Under the pieces are notes generated by a model. It saw nothing but the letters and a program-made list of their open reading frames with translations. It ran no database searches and was not told the origin of the DNA. A stretch of 64,000 nucleotides of DNA from a bacterium 0.1xD8-71. GTDB lineage: Bacteria; Bacillota; Clostridia; Lachnospirales; Lachnospiraceae. Position numbers and translations under genes: made by a program. The stretch covers positions 1-64,000 of the forward strand of contig RAYR01000028.1 of assembly GCA_003612405.1 (NCBI GenBank). The letters run 5' to 3'. Below, in pieces: positions 16,091 to 25,238 of this stretch (positions are counted from its first letter, which is position 1; each line of letters begins with the position of its first letter).

Positions 16091-18666
16091 GACAGTTCTT
16101 CCTCCTCAGCTAAAACAACACTCTCCGCCTTCTGAAAAGATACTGTCACCGTAAACAAATCTGCATCTGTCTCCACCACAAGACTGCCGCCGCAGGCCTG
16201 GGTAAAGCTTTTGGCAATGGACAGGCCCAGGCCGCTGCCGCCGTCCGTGCGGCTCTCATCACCGCGCACAAAGCGTTCCGTAAAATCTTTCGTATCCGTC
16301 AATTCCACACTGGAGGTATTCTTCATCCGAACAACAATCTGTCCCGCCTCTTCTGTAAGCGTCAGGAAGATTCTGGATCCCTCCAGAGAATACCGCAGAG
16401 CGTTCTGTAACAGATTCTGGAACACCCGGTAGAGTCTCTGGCCGTCCGCCATCACCGGCATCGGCGTCTCCGGAATCGTAAACTTCATCGTAAAGCTGCT
16501 CTGTGCAATCTGCACATTCATATCCGCCAGGGTCTGCCGCAACAGTTTCCCCATATCCAGAATTTCCATCTTCACAGGCAGCTGTCCCGAGGTTGCCTTA
16601 CTTATCTCAAATACATCCTGCACAATATTCCTTAATCGTTCGGACTTTTCTCCCAGAATCTGGATAAATTCCTTCACATGCTCCGGCAGATCCTGCTCCT
16701 GCCTAAGCAGCTCCACATAACTGACTATAGAAGTCAATGGAGTCTTGATATCATGGGACACATTGGTTACCAGATCCACCTTCATCCGCTCACTCTTCAT
16801 CTGTTCCCGAAGCGCCGTCTCCATCCCCTTTTGAATCTCATTCAGATTCCTGGCCGCCTCCTGCAAATCCGTATCCCCTTCCATGTGCAGATCCTCGGTC
16901 AGGTTGCCTTCCCGCACCGCCTGAATCTGATCCGATAAAGCACCGATATCCTCAGCCAGCTTCCGGTTTCTGCGCAGCATACAGATATCAACCGCCATAA
17001 AGGCAGCGGGCACACCAAGCACTATTACCACAAAAATCAGGACTAGCATACCCAAACCATACAGTTCGCCGCCCAAAGTCCAACCATATCCCCATTCAAC
17101 CCATTCCCAGCTTTCATAACCCAGATAATCTGCTGTCATTCCATAGAGCAGACACAGCACGGACAAAAAGATACCGGCAATCATTAATATAATAACCTCT
17201 ATGATTACAGCTATCCGCTGTCTGCGTACCAGTCTCTTCTGAAGGGGATATTTGAAGTCCTTGGTTCGGAGCATCCTTATAAGCGGCTTTTTCTGTTTCT
17301 GTCGGTTCCCTTTCCAGTCTAAGAACACCAGATAGAAGAACCAGTAAAAAGCTGCCAGATAACCGCCGGCCTTCATCATACGGGCAATTTCATAAGCAAT
17401 ATCACCGCTCCAGCTACAATAATAAGAACCGCCATTGCTGATTTTCCATACCATCGCCGTCAGCACACCCGCACTCTTTCCTACAAGAAATAAAAAGATA
17501 AACAGGCAGAGCGGAATCTTGATTTCCAGACAGATCTTTCCTAATATGTCTGCGATTTTCTGATCAGCCACTCTCTTACTCTTATGCAGAAGCACCCCAA
17601 ATATTATTAGTATAGCAGATGCTATCAAATAACTGCATCTTTTCTCAAACTCTCTGTTCAATACCACGACAGACTGTCTCATACGATAGAGTCTGCCCCC
17701 ATACTGATCCAGACCATAGCCGGAATAATCCCCTACCAGGTATAACTGCGGTTCCTTGGCGGCAGCAAGAAAGATAACCGCATCTTTGGCTGACTCCCCC
17801 AGAGTATAATTTGCGTACCCAGGCACACGCCAGAGACTGTCATCCCCATAAATGCCATCGCCGTACACATCCACCTCCAGACCGTCCTTCACAATCTGCA
17901 CCTTGCCGTCACCCTGTCTGTTATACCAGAGGGTAAAATTATACGCTTCCCGCGAAAGCACATCGTAAAAGTCCGTTCCGTTCCAGGCTTCCCCGGTCTG
18001 TCCCTCATAATCCTCTATATTCGTATAAAGCAGTTTGTCCTGATAAACTATAGCATAACGGATGTTTTTATTATGCGCCATCTCCGCCATATATTCGTCC
18101 AGGGTCCATCCAGAGGCATAGGTATAGGCGTATCCATAGCCATTATCATAATCATAACTGTTGAAATACCGGTCCAGTGCCTCTCCGTCCGCGTCCATCC
18201 CCATTTCAATGAGCTGATTCACATAGGCCTCATATACTTCATCCTGATGTCTTAGCCAATCTTCCTGCGCTTCCCAATAATCATCCGGTGCAGACTCTGA
18301 TGCAGACTGCTCTGTCACTGCATCTTCGGTCACAGTCACCTCATTGAATGCCCGGCCAAGCCATCCTCCAAATCCTTCTGCACTGCCTTCATAACACCCG
18401 TAATCTGTCGTGGGAGATACCCCTGTTTCATCATTTCCCCAGCTCTTCCCGCCTGTGGCCACACCGAGAAGCTCTTCCAGCCGGCCGCTGATCAGATTTC
18501 TGAACTCCCAGCTTTCCTGATAGTCCACCTGCTGCTGAAACACCCTGCCCTCCAGTGCCAGGAATATCCCCAGTGCCGGAACCAGGTTCACTATCAACAT
18601 GGTCACACCGATGGCAAATACCATAAAACTGCATATCACTTTACCTTTTTTCCATTTTGTATCCAA
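16087..18666 (-). CDS. Sensor histidine kinase with large extracytoplasmic domain
   Basis: An 859-aa membrane kinase. TM1 is near residues 12-33. A large acidic, Tyr/Gly-rich outside domain follows (about 35-345, including DYDNGYGYAYTYASGW), then several further membrane segments between about 350 and 560, a HAMP-like linker, HisKA with NVSHDIKTPLTS (phospho-His638), N-box NLLQNALRYS and G-box GGSGLGLSIAKS. It overlaps the response-regulator gene by 26 nt. The start is uncertain (TTG 18666, or GTG 18639 preceded by AAGG). The signal is unknown; the operon sits inside the cobalamin cluster. Confidence 0.9.
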   Translation of the reverse strand: MDTKWKKGKVICSFMVFAIGVTMLIVNLVPALGIFLALEGRVFQQQVDYQESWEFRNLISGRLEELLGVATGGKSWGNDETGVSPTTDYGCYEGSAEGFGGWLGRAFNEVTVTEDAVTEQSASESAPDDYWEAQEDWLRHQDEVYEAYVNQLIEMGMDADGEALDRYFNSYDYDNGYGYAYTYASGWTLDEYMAEMAHNKNIRYAIVYQDKLLYTNIEDYEGQTGEAWNGTDFYDVLSREAYNFTLWYNRQGDGKVQIVKDGLEVDVYGDGIYGDDSLWRVPGYANYTLGESAKDAVIFLAAAKEPQLYLVGDYSGYGLDQYGGRLYRMRQSVVVLNREFEKRCSYLIASAILIIFGVLLHKSKRVADQKIADILGKICLEIKIPLCLFIFLFLVGKSAGVLTAMVWKISNGGSYYCSWSGDIAYEIARMMKAGGYLAAFYWFFYLVFLDWKGNRQKQKKPLIRMLRTKDFKYPLQKRLVRRQRIAVIIEVIILMIAGIFLSVLCLLYGMTADYLGYESWEWVEWGYGWTLGGELYGLGMLVLIFVVIVLGVPAAFMAVDICMLRRNRKLAEDIGALSDQIQAVREGNLTEDLHMEGDTDLQEAARNLNEIQKGMETALREQMKSERMKVDLVTNVSHDIKTPLTSIVSYVELLRQEQDLPEHVKEFIQILGEKSERLRNIVQDVFEISKATSGQLPVKMEILDMGKLLRQTLADMNVQIAQSSFTMKFTIPETPMPVMADGQRLYRVFQNLLQNALRYSLEGSRIFLTLTEEAGQIVVRMKNTSSVELTDTKDFTERFVRGDESRTDGGSGLGLSIAKSFTQACGGSLVVETDADLFTVTVSFQKAESVVLAEEEELS

Positions 18667-19339
18667 TGCCCCACACCACCTTTATATATTCTGGCTCTTT
18701 CGGGTTCAGCTCGATTTTCTCCCTGATGTGACGAATATGCACCATCACCGTGTTTTCCGGTGCAAAGGAAGGTTCTTCCCAGACTCTCTCATAGATTTCT
18801 TCCGCCGGAAAGATCCGGCCCTGGTTGCGCATCAGAAGTTCCATGATCTTTGTCTCCGTGGCCGTCAGCTTCACCGGCTCCCCGTCCGCATAGAGTGTCC
18901 GCTCCTGCATGCGGTAACACAGTCTGCCGTTTACAATCTCGTCCTCTTCATGCTGGGCATGGATGCCGCCAAGCATCGTATATCTGCGAAGCTGGCTCCT
19001 GACTCTGGCCGCCAGTTCCTGGGGATGAAAGGGCTTGGACACATAATCGTCCGCTCCCATGGACAAGCCCAGAATCTTATCGGTGTCCTCCGTCTTGGCG
19101 CTTAAGACGATGATGGGCAGGTTCTTCCGTTCCCTGATCTTCAGCATGGCCGACAGGCCGTCTAATTTCGGCATCATCACATCCATGATAATCAGCTGCA
19201 CGGACTGTTCCCCCAGGATCCTAAGCGCTTCCATGCCATCGTAAGCCCGGAGTACGCGATATCCCTCTTTCTCCAGAAGAAGGGCTATGGCCCGCACAAT
19301 CTCCCTGTCATCATCCACCACCAGTACACATTCATTCAT
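18641..19339 (-). CDS. OmpR/PhoB-type response regulator
   Basis: A 232-aa regulator. The receiver domain has the acidic pocket VVDDD (9-11), phospho-acceptor Asp53 in MDVMMPKLDG, Ser80 and Lys102 in SKPF. The C-terminal winged helix ends EYIKVVWGIGYKME, with the recognition-helix region NTVMVHIRHIREKIE. It is translationally coupled to the downstream kinase. Two inverted repeats in the 75-nt leader (19382-19394 and 19398-19413) could be operator sites. Confidence 0.95.
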   Translation of the reverse strand: MNECVLVVDDDREIVRAIALLLEKEGYRVLRAYDGMEALRILGEQSVQLIIMDVMMPKLDGLSAMLKIRERKNLPIIVLSAKTEDTDKILGLSMGADDYVSKPFHPQELAARVRSQLRRYTMLGGIHAQHEEDEIVNGRLCYRMQERTLYADGEPVKLTATETKIMELLMRNQGRIFPAEEIYERVWEEPSFAPENTVMVHIRHIREKIELNPKEPEYIKVVWGIGYKMEKR

Positions 19340-19397
19340 CTTACGAAAACCTCGCCTTTCCTTAAGCCTGCTGTCATCATAAAGGACGTTCCTTACA

Positions 19398-19413
19398 AAA
19401 TCCCATGGGATTT
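19398..19413. promoter_or_regulatory. Perfect 16-bp palindrome between cobC fusion gene and response regulator
   Basis: AAATCCCATGGGATTT is self-complementary over 16 bp, starting 2 nt after the stop of the CobU-like/CobC gene and 59 nt before the regulator start. A second short inverted repeat AAGGA-CGT-TCCTT lies at 19382-19394. It may be a weak terminator (only TTTT follows on the minus strand) or an autoregulatory site. Confidence 0.4.
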
Positions 19414-19414
19414 C

Positions 19415-20446
19415 TTATAAAATTCTTAAAATACACCGCATCTGGTACAAGGCCATATTCCCCGTCAATTCCAGTCTGCACAGATATCCTTCCGCATTTG
19501 CACACTGACAGGCATAATACTCTTCTTTTGGTGTGACAAAGCTACTCATAATACTCATGATCGTCCCGCCATGCACAACCAGGGCCGTATGCCTGCTTCG
19601 TGCCAGCATGGGCAGTAACTTCTCAAAGGCCGCAGCACAGCGCCTTCTCATCTGCTCCAGGGATTCTCCTTCCGGAAAAGGGGTTTTACCCTCCCCGTCT
19701 ATCCAGGCCTGGTAAAGCGGCGCCAGTTTCTTATCCTGCATCAGCTCCTCATAGTTTTTCCCCTCAAAGAGACCAAAATCCGTCTCTGTGAACTCTTTTA
19801 TAATTACAGGCGTTATATCAGGATATAAAATCTTCGCCGTCTCCACACAACGTCTCATGGGACTTGTGACCACCGCCTCCACCGGCAGGACGCCGCTTTC
19901 TTTTACACAATAGACACCCTGTCCTTTTCTCTCTTGCAGTTCTTCCCTGCCCTTATCACACAGAAGTTCATCTGTTCTCCCTACATATCTCCCCTCCAGA
20001 TTTCCTGCCGTGCTTCCATGGCGGATTAAACTTATGTAAACTGTTTGTTTGATTACCTGCCCGATACCGCAGTGTACCCGCTCCACCGTATCAGCCTCTT
20101 TTGCCAGTTCACACAGAATCCTGCCCGCGCACTCCCTGTACTCCCGTTCCCCTTTCTCCATAGGTACAATGCCGCATCCCACTTCGTCGGCTATTATAAT
20201 AATATCTGGTATTTTATTGATCAATCCTCTGACATATGCTAGAATTTCCTGCTGTGATTCTTGATATACATTACTTTGTAATGTTTGTCTAATTATATTA
20301 TGTAAACCATTTATGCACTGCCACTCTCCATCCGGCACAGGATATCCACCCTGCCAGATTCGGGCTTCCTCAATATGGTATTTGTTCCGGACATACTCCT
20401 TCTTGCCCTGGTACGCACCGCCTATAATCAGCTTCATGATTGTCAC
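19415..20446 (-). CDS. CobU-like domain fused to alpha-ribazole phosphatase (CobC)
   Basis: A 343-aa fusion. Residues 1-125 resemble CobU: GGAYQGKK (9-16) in the P-loop position, lacking the Ser/Thr after Lys, and DEVGCGIVP (87-95), the typical CobU guanosine-site motif. Residues 136-343 are a histidine phosphatase: RHG at 142-144, TSPMRRCVETAKIL, FTETDFGLFEG and VVHGGTIMSIM, as in CobC, which removes the phosphate of alpha-ribazole-5'-phosphate. It overlaps the GTPase fusion gene by 4 nt. The start is GTG 20446 or ATG 20437. The CobU half may be non-catalytic because cobU itself is at 24.0 kb. Confidence 0.88.
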   Translation of the reverse strand: MTIMKLIIGGAYQGKKEYVRNKYHIEEARIWQGGYPVPDGEWQCINGLHNIIRQTLQSNVYQESQQEILAYVRGLINKIPDIIIIADEVGCGIVPMEKGEREYRECAGRILCELAKEADTVERVHCGIGQVIKQTVYISLIRHGSTAGNLEGRYVGRTDELLCDKGREELQERKGQGVYCVKESGVLPVEAVVTSPMRRCVETAKILYPDITPVIIKEFTETDFGLFEGKNYEELMQDKKLAPLYQAWIDGEGKTPFPEGESLEQMRRRCAAAFEKLLPMLARSRHTALVVHGGTIMSIMSSFVTPKEEYYACQCANAEGYLCRLELTGNMALYQMRCILRIL

Positions 20447-23262
20447 ACTTCCTCTTCTTCTCCGCGCGTACTCTGCTCCAGATACGCAGCCACCTCCCTG
20501 GAGATTCCGTCCAGGAGATAATTTCTGTCTCCTGTCAGTGGTTCCTGTCTATCAATATATTCCTGCCGCAGCTCCTCGGATGCCATAAGCACTTCTTCCT
20601 GTAGTTCCCTTGCGGAAACCCTGACAGCTCCGGCGCCCATGATAATAAGCTGCTCCAGACCGTCTGAGGTGGCCACCCGCACACGGTATTTCCGATTCAT
20701 CTGGTGCGCAACTTTCTCGATATACTGATCGGCCGTCTCGGCTTCTTTGGTATAGACTACATCAATATTATGATACCGTACAACACTTCCCGGATTTCCT
20801 TTTACCTTATAGGCATCAAACACCAGGATCAGATGCATCCTGCGATAGGCCTGGTAATTGCTCAGAATTTCCATCAGCCTGCCTCTGGCACCGTCCAGAC
20901 TGGTTTTCACCAGCTCATTCAACTCCTCCCAGGCAAAGATGATATTATAACCATCCACCAGCAGATATTCCTCCTGGGGTTTGCTCTCTCCTTTGTATTT
21001 ACCGTCGGAGGAGACATCTGCGCGGATTGTCCTGGCCCATCCCTGTTTTTTTCGTTCCCGGGAACCATAGGTACGGTTAAAAATCTCTTCAATCTCCTCC
21101 TGCCCGATAAAGTCCTCAGCAGTACTTGCTGTGTTAGTGCCGGCCCTTCTGGCATAACGGGATGCAAAGTTGCCTTGCTCCTCATTCTCTTGACTGTTCA
21201 AGTCAACATCCATGCCGTATACTGTACCGTCCTGTAGCTTCCAGCCATCTGCCAGTACCGGCTCCAGGTGCATATACTCCTGTACCCGGTTCCATTCCAC
21301 CACAAAGCCGGCCCCATGCGCACAGAATACGGAACCACAGGGATTGTCCGTATCATGCTCCGCTTCATAACCGGTCTTCTCTATGATTTCCTCCGTATTA
21401 TGGCAGGGTTCATAGCCTTTTAATACAGTAGTCAGACGACCCTTCCCGCCGGAATAGGCAAGCAGCTTCGCCTGGTAACCGCCCATCTCGGACACCGGCA
21501 CCGTTCCCGTAAGCACTGCATATTCTCCCTCTGTCTGCGGCGGCTCAAAACGGCCTGCCCTGGCCTGTATATCCGTCATCGCCCGTCCGATCATATCCGC
21601 CGGAACTTCTATCCGGAACGCATAAACCGGCTCCAACAGGATGTTCTTCGCCTGGCAGAGTCCCTGTCTGAGCGCCCGGTAAGTAGCCTGTCTGAAATCA
21701 CCGCCCTCGGTATGCTTTACATGGGCCCTGCCTGCTGCCAGCGTAATCCGCATATCCGTAATCGGTGCCCCCACAAGCACCCCCGGATGTTCCTTTTCCT
21801 CCAAATGCGTGAGAATCAGCCTCTGCCAGTTTCTGTCCAGCTTATCCTCGCTGCAACGGCTGGAAAACTGGAGACCGCTTCCCCTCTCCCCAGGCTCCAG
21901 GATCAGATGCACCTCCGCATAATGCCTGAGCGGCTCAAAATGCCCCACACCTTCCACCACATCGGCAATGGTTTCTTTATAGACGATGCTTCCCTCGTCA
22001 AAATCCGCCTCCACACCAAACCGTTCCTGAATCAGAGTCCGAAGAATCTCAATCTGCACCTCCCCCATCAGCTGTGCATGGATTTCCCCCACCTGCTCTT
22101 TCCAGACAATATGAAGCTGCGGTTCCTCCTCTTCAAGTTGACATAACATATTATACATACGGTGTACATCACTGCCGGACGGAAGCACAATCCGGTACGT
22201 CATAACCGGTTCCAGCAAAGGTATGGTATCTGTTGTCTCTGCACCGATTCCCTGGCCGCAGAATGTCTGTGCCGGCCCCGCCAGCGCACAGATACTCCCC
22301 GCTCCCACTTCCTGTTCCACTCTGTACTTCTCCCCGGAATACAGTCGTATCTGATCTATCTTCTCTTCCGTGCAGGACGCCCCGTCTGCTGACTGGACGC
22401 CATGCCGGGTGATGACGCTTATCATCTGCTTGACTCTCAGCCTGCCGCCGGTGACCTTAACATGTGTCAGTCTGACCCCTTGGGCATCCCTGGTAATCTT
22501 AAATACGCGGGCTCCAAATGCTTCCCGGTAAGAGGGCATACGTGTATAATGATAAAGCCCCTCCAACAGTTCTTCCACGCCCTCCCCTTTCAAGGCAGAA
22601 CCAAAGAAACAGGGAAACAGCTTCCTGCCTGCAATCAGATCTGCAATTTCCTGCTCACTGACAGGCGGTTTGCTCTCCTGTATCCCGGGCTGTTCTTCCA
22701 GATACAGGTATCTCTCCAGCAGCTCTTCGTCGCAGACAGCAATGTTCTCATAGAAATCATCCGGCTCATCCCCTCCCGGACGCACAAAAGATACGCACCG
22801 CTCATCCAGACTTTTCTGAAGCTCTGCAAGCAGTGCGTCCGCATCCGTGCCGGGTTGATCCATCTTATTGATAAAAAGAAATACCGGGACCTGGTAACGT
22901 TCCAACAGCTTCCAAAGGGTCAGCGTGTGTCCCTGCACGCCGTCCGCTCCGCTGATGATGAGCACCGCATAATCAAGCACCTGCAAAGTCCGCTCCATCT
23001 CCGCCGCAAAATCCACATGTCCCGGCGTATCCAGAAGCGTAACCTCCATATCCCGCCAGGTAAATCCCGCCTGCTTGGCAAATATCGTAATGCCGCGCTC
23101 CCGTTCCTGCCTGTCCGTATCCAGGAAAGCGTCCTTGTGGTCTACCCGCCCTCTTGTGCGTATCATACCGCTGGCATAGAGAATCCCTTCCGCCAACGTC
23201 GTCTTTCCTGCATCCACATGGGCCAGCACACCCAGTACTAACTTCTTATTCTCCATATCCAA
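20443..23262 (-). CDS. TetM-like translational GTPase fused to a Rae1 (YacP/NYN) endoribonuclease domain
   Basis: A 939-aa fusion. Residues 1-650 are an EF-G/TetM-type GTPase: AHVDAGKTT, RERGITI, DTPGHVDF and NKMDQPGTD, plus a TetM-type domain IV and C-terminal domain (LLEPVYAFRIEVPADMIGRA, GYQAKLLAYSGGKG, LKGYEPC). After an acidic linker, residues 764-905 match B. subtilis Rae1/YacP: LLVDGYNII with Asp770, VVYTKEAETADQYIEK, RVATSDGLEQ and SARELQEEV. TetM-type proteins enter the ribosomal A site and Rae1 cuts mRNA there, so a ribosome-rescue or cleavage role is inferred. Start TTG 23262 has AAGGG 8 nt upstream. It directly follows cobS. Confidence 0.88.
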   Translation of the reverse strand: MDMENKKLVLGVLAHVDAGKTTLAEGILYASGMIRTRGRVDHKDAFLDTDRQERERGITIFAKQAGFTWRDMEVTLLDTPGHVDFAAEMERTLQVLDYAVLIISGADGVQGHTLTLWKLLERYQVPVFLFINKMDQPGTDADALLAELQKSLDERCVSFVRPGGDEPDDFYENIAVCDEELLERYLYLEEQPGIQESKPPVSEQEIADLIAGRKLFPCFFGSALKGEGVEELLEGLYHYTRMPSYREAFGARVFKITRDAQGVRLTHVKVTGGRLRVKQMISVITRHGVQSADGASCTEEKIDQIRLYSGEKYRVEQEVGAGSICALAGPAQTFCGQGIGAETTDTIPLLEPVMTYRIVLPSGSDVHRMYNMLCQLEEEEPQLHIVWKEQVGEIHAQLMGEVQIEILRTLIQERFGVEADFDEGSIVYKETIADVVEGVGHFEPLRHYAEVHLILEPGERGSGLQFSSRCSEDKLDRNWQRLILTHLEEKEHPGVLVGAPITDMRITLAAGRAHVKHTEGGDFRQATYRALRQGLCQAKNILLEPVYAFRIEVPADMIGRAMTDIQARAGRFEPPQTEGEYAVLTGTVPVSEMGGYQAKLLAYSGGKGRLTTVLKGYEPCHNTEEIIEKTGYEAEHDTDNPCGSVFCAHGAGFVVEWNRVQEYMHLEPVLADGWKLQDGTVYGMDVDLNSQENEEQGNFASRYARRAGTNTASTAEDFIGQEEIEEIFNRTYGSRERKKQGWARTIRADVSSDGKYKGESKPQEEYLLVDGYNIIFAWEELNELVKTSLDGARGRLMEILSNYQAYRRMHLILVFDAYKVKGNPGSVVRYHNIDVVYTKEAETADQYIEKVAHQMNRKYRVRVATSDGLEQLIIMGAGAVRVSARELQEEVLMASEELRQEYIDRQEPLTGDRNYLLDGISREVAAYLEQSTRGEEEEV

Positions 23263-24030
23263 TCACAGCACCCTTCCCATAAAACCGATGATCAACACGC
23301 TGGACAGCTCACACAGGCTTAAGAAATATCCTGCCAGATCTCCTGTGATACCGCCGAACAGCTTTCTGGACATATAATAATAATACGTCCAGACCCACAT
23401 GGCTGCCAACGCCATCACCGCGCCAATAACAGGTGATATTAATATCAGACTGATAAAACATCCCCCCAGAATGAGTACCAGTACCACCCGCACCGTCTGC
23501 TTATGTGCCGTCGAGGAAAAGGTATATAAAAGTCCGTCTTTTCTGGCACTACGAAACCACACCAGGGACAGACCGCTTAAACACCTGGAAATCACAAAAC
23601 CAAAGGCTAACAGCAACAGATGATCCGTCTTCCAGATCTGCGTTAAACCCGCTGCATACAGGATGCAGTATCCCACCAGAGCCATCACCGCAAAAGCACC
23701 CACATGCGGGTCTTTCAATATTTCCAGCTTCTTTTCTTTCCCCTCATAAGAATGGAGTGCATCGGCCGTATCCATCAGACCGTCCAGATGAATCTCGCCC
23801 GTAATGATCATGGGAATCACCGTTCCCACCAGAGCAAAACACACCTGTCCGAAACCGCAGGCCATACAGACTCTGCCCCAGAGATAGATCAGTGCTCCGA
23901 TCACCGCACCCACCACCGGGAAAAAGCACAGCGAATATTTCATGTTCTTCTGGCTCCATGTAATCTTAGGCATGGGAATCCTGGAATACATGGCGATGGC
24001 AATGATGAAACTATTGATAACCGACTTCAT
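23263..24030 (-). CDS. cobS: Adenosylcobinamide-GDP ribazoletransferase (cobalamin synthase)
   Basis: A 255-aa polytopic membrane enzyme that joins GDP-cobinamide and alpha-ribazole (phosphate) to make cobalamin (phosphate). Family motifs are SRIPMPKITW near the start, GEIHLDGLMDTADALHSY (the acidic metal site), KILKDPHVGAFAV-like KEKKLEILKDPHVGAF, and GGITGDLAGYFLSLCE near the end. Six or seven hydrophobic segments are visible. GGAGG precedes the ATG. It overlaps cobU by 20 nt. Confidence 0.96.
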   Translation of the reverse strand: MKSVINSFIIAIAMYSRIPMPKITWSQKNMKYSLCFFPVVGAVIGALIYLWGRVCMACGFGQVCFALVGTVIPMIITGEIHLDGLMDTADALHSYEGKEKKLEILKDPHVGAFAVMALVGYCILYAAGLTQIWKTDHLLLLAFGFVISRCLSGLSLVWFRSARKDGLLYTFSSTAHKQTVRVVLVLILGGCFISLILISPVIGAVMALAAMWVWTYYYYMSRKLFGGITGDLAGYFLSLCELSSVLIIGFMGRVL

Positions 24031-24592
24031 AGATACTTTCCTCCGCTTTCCTTCCTTTGATCCTCACCGGAATCGTATATACAATCTCCACTGCCTCGTC
24101 TGACAGCTCCACAAGACTGCGGTTTATCTGCGCAAGCCGCTTCTTATACTGTTCTGTCTCCGGAGCATAGCAGATTCCGTCCGCAAACACTTCATTGGTC
24201 ACAAGAATCAAATGCTTACATTGTCCTGCAAGGCCGGATATCTCTGACAACAGACGATTTTGCAGCCCGGCTTCCTCTGACTGCTGCCCGTTGCCAAACA
24301 TCTCATTGGCCAGAAGATTTGACATACATTCCACAAGCACCGTCGCCTTCTTACAGGATGCCGCCCCGATTGTCTCAGGTATCTGTCCGATATTCGTATA
24401 ACACTCTATGGTTTCAAAGCCTTTGCCGGCCCGCAGTGCACGATGCCGCCTGATTCTTTCCTGTCCTTCTTCCCCGCAGGGCTGCATGGCTGCCACATAA
24501 TACAATGCCTGACCTTTGGCAAGGCGCACTGCCAGATTTTCTGCGTATTCCGATTTCCCACTGCCGCTTCCGCCCGTGACAATATACAACAC
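24011..24592 (-). CDS. cobU: Adenosylcobinamide kinase/guanylyltransferase
   Basis: A 193-aa CobU protein that phosphorylates adenosylcobinamide and attaches GMP. The P-loop is GGSGSGKS (7-14), with IRRHRALRAGKGFETIE and VLVECMSNLLANEMF, as in the family. In place of the usual NEVGxGIVP it has NEVFADGICYAP. The start is GTG 24592, because GGAGG lies 6 nt upstream and this puts the P-loop at the normal position; a longer frame would run into the acetyltransferase gene. A second, P-loop-altered CobU-like domain occurs fused to CobC at 20.4 kb. Confidence 0.92.
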   Translation of the reverse strand: MLYIVTGGSGSGKSEYAENLAVRLAKGQALYYVAAMQPCGEEGQERIRRHRALRAGKGFETIECYTNIGQIPETIGAASCKKATVLVECMSNLLANEMFGNGQQSEEAGLQNRLLSEISGLAGQCKHLILVTNEVFADGICYAPETEQYKKRLAQINRSLVELSDEAVEIVYTIPVRIKGRKAEESIYEVGYQ

Positions 24593-24638
24593 GGCCTGCC
24601 TCCTTTCCTGCCCCCTGTCAGTCACACACCTGTCCAAA

Positions 24639-25232
24639 TCAATCCAGTTCCCCTGCCAGGCCCAGTTTAACAAAGCATTTGTAATGGGTCTTTTTGAACA
24701 TCGTCCGGTAAATCCTGTCCACAGCAGACAGGGAGGGCGTCTCTGATGAGGCGCCAAGCCCACAGTATAGAATACTGTAGTCCACACCGAACAATCTGGA
24801 TTCCAATTCCGTCATCCCACAGCCGCAGGACTGATAGAAGGTTATCCGCCTGCTGCGAACCGTTCTCTCTTTTTCATTCCTGGCCTTATTGATACGCTCT
24901 GCCTCAATGTAAATGCCTCTTACTTCTGGCAGGTTTTCCTCAAAATATGCTTTCAGAAGCCGGAAAGCCTCATGGCCCACACCCTTACCGCGTTTTGCTT
25001 CCACCACTGCAAAATAATCCAGCAGGGCGCAGTCCTCTGTCACAATGAATACAGCGTATCCCATCAGATCCTGTGCTTCATAGATTCCCAGACTAAATCC
25101 ATATCCCTGCTCCATGCTTTTCAGAATATGGCTGAGGGGTTTTAATTCCTGTGCCGGAAAATCCTGCGTCATATAGGTTTTATAAATATGACTGACTTCT
25201 TCCTGATGCATTCTCCTGACAATATACTCCAT
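24639..25232 (-). CDS. GNAT-family acetyltransferase
   Basis: A 197-aa N-acetyltransferase-like protein. The acetyl-CoA binding segment is VVEAKRGKGVGHEAFRLLKAYFEE (R/Q-x-x-G-x-G/A type), with preceding strand ALLDYFAV and following IEAERI. Its substrate is unknown. It lies between cobT (6 nt) and cobU (46 nt), so it is co-transcribed with nucleotide-loop genes. A role in cobalamin metabolism is possible but has no direct support. Confidence 0.75.
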   Translation of the reverse strand: MEYIVRRMHQEEVSHIYKTYMTQDFPAQELKPLSHILKSMEQGYGFSLGIYEAQDLMGYAVFIVTEDCALLDYFAVVEAKRGKGVGHEAFRLLKAYFEENLPEVRGIYIEAERINKARNEKERTVRSRRITFYQSCGCGMTELESRLFGVDYSILYCGLGASSETPSLSAVDRIYRTMFKKTHYKCFVKLGLAGELD

Positions 25233-25238
25233 GCTATC

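Noticed and set aside
22402..23241. 279-codon plus-strand frame antisense to the TetM-like gene
   Set aside because: It lies wholly opposite a strongly conserved coding region, has no recognisable domain, and its composition is that of a shadow frame.
20443..23262. Naming the GTPase fusion a tetracycline-resistance gene
   Set aside because: The core resembles TetM, but the fused Rae1 domain and the cobalamin-operon location argue against calling resistance without a test.
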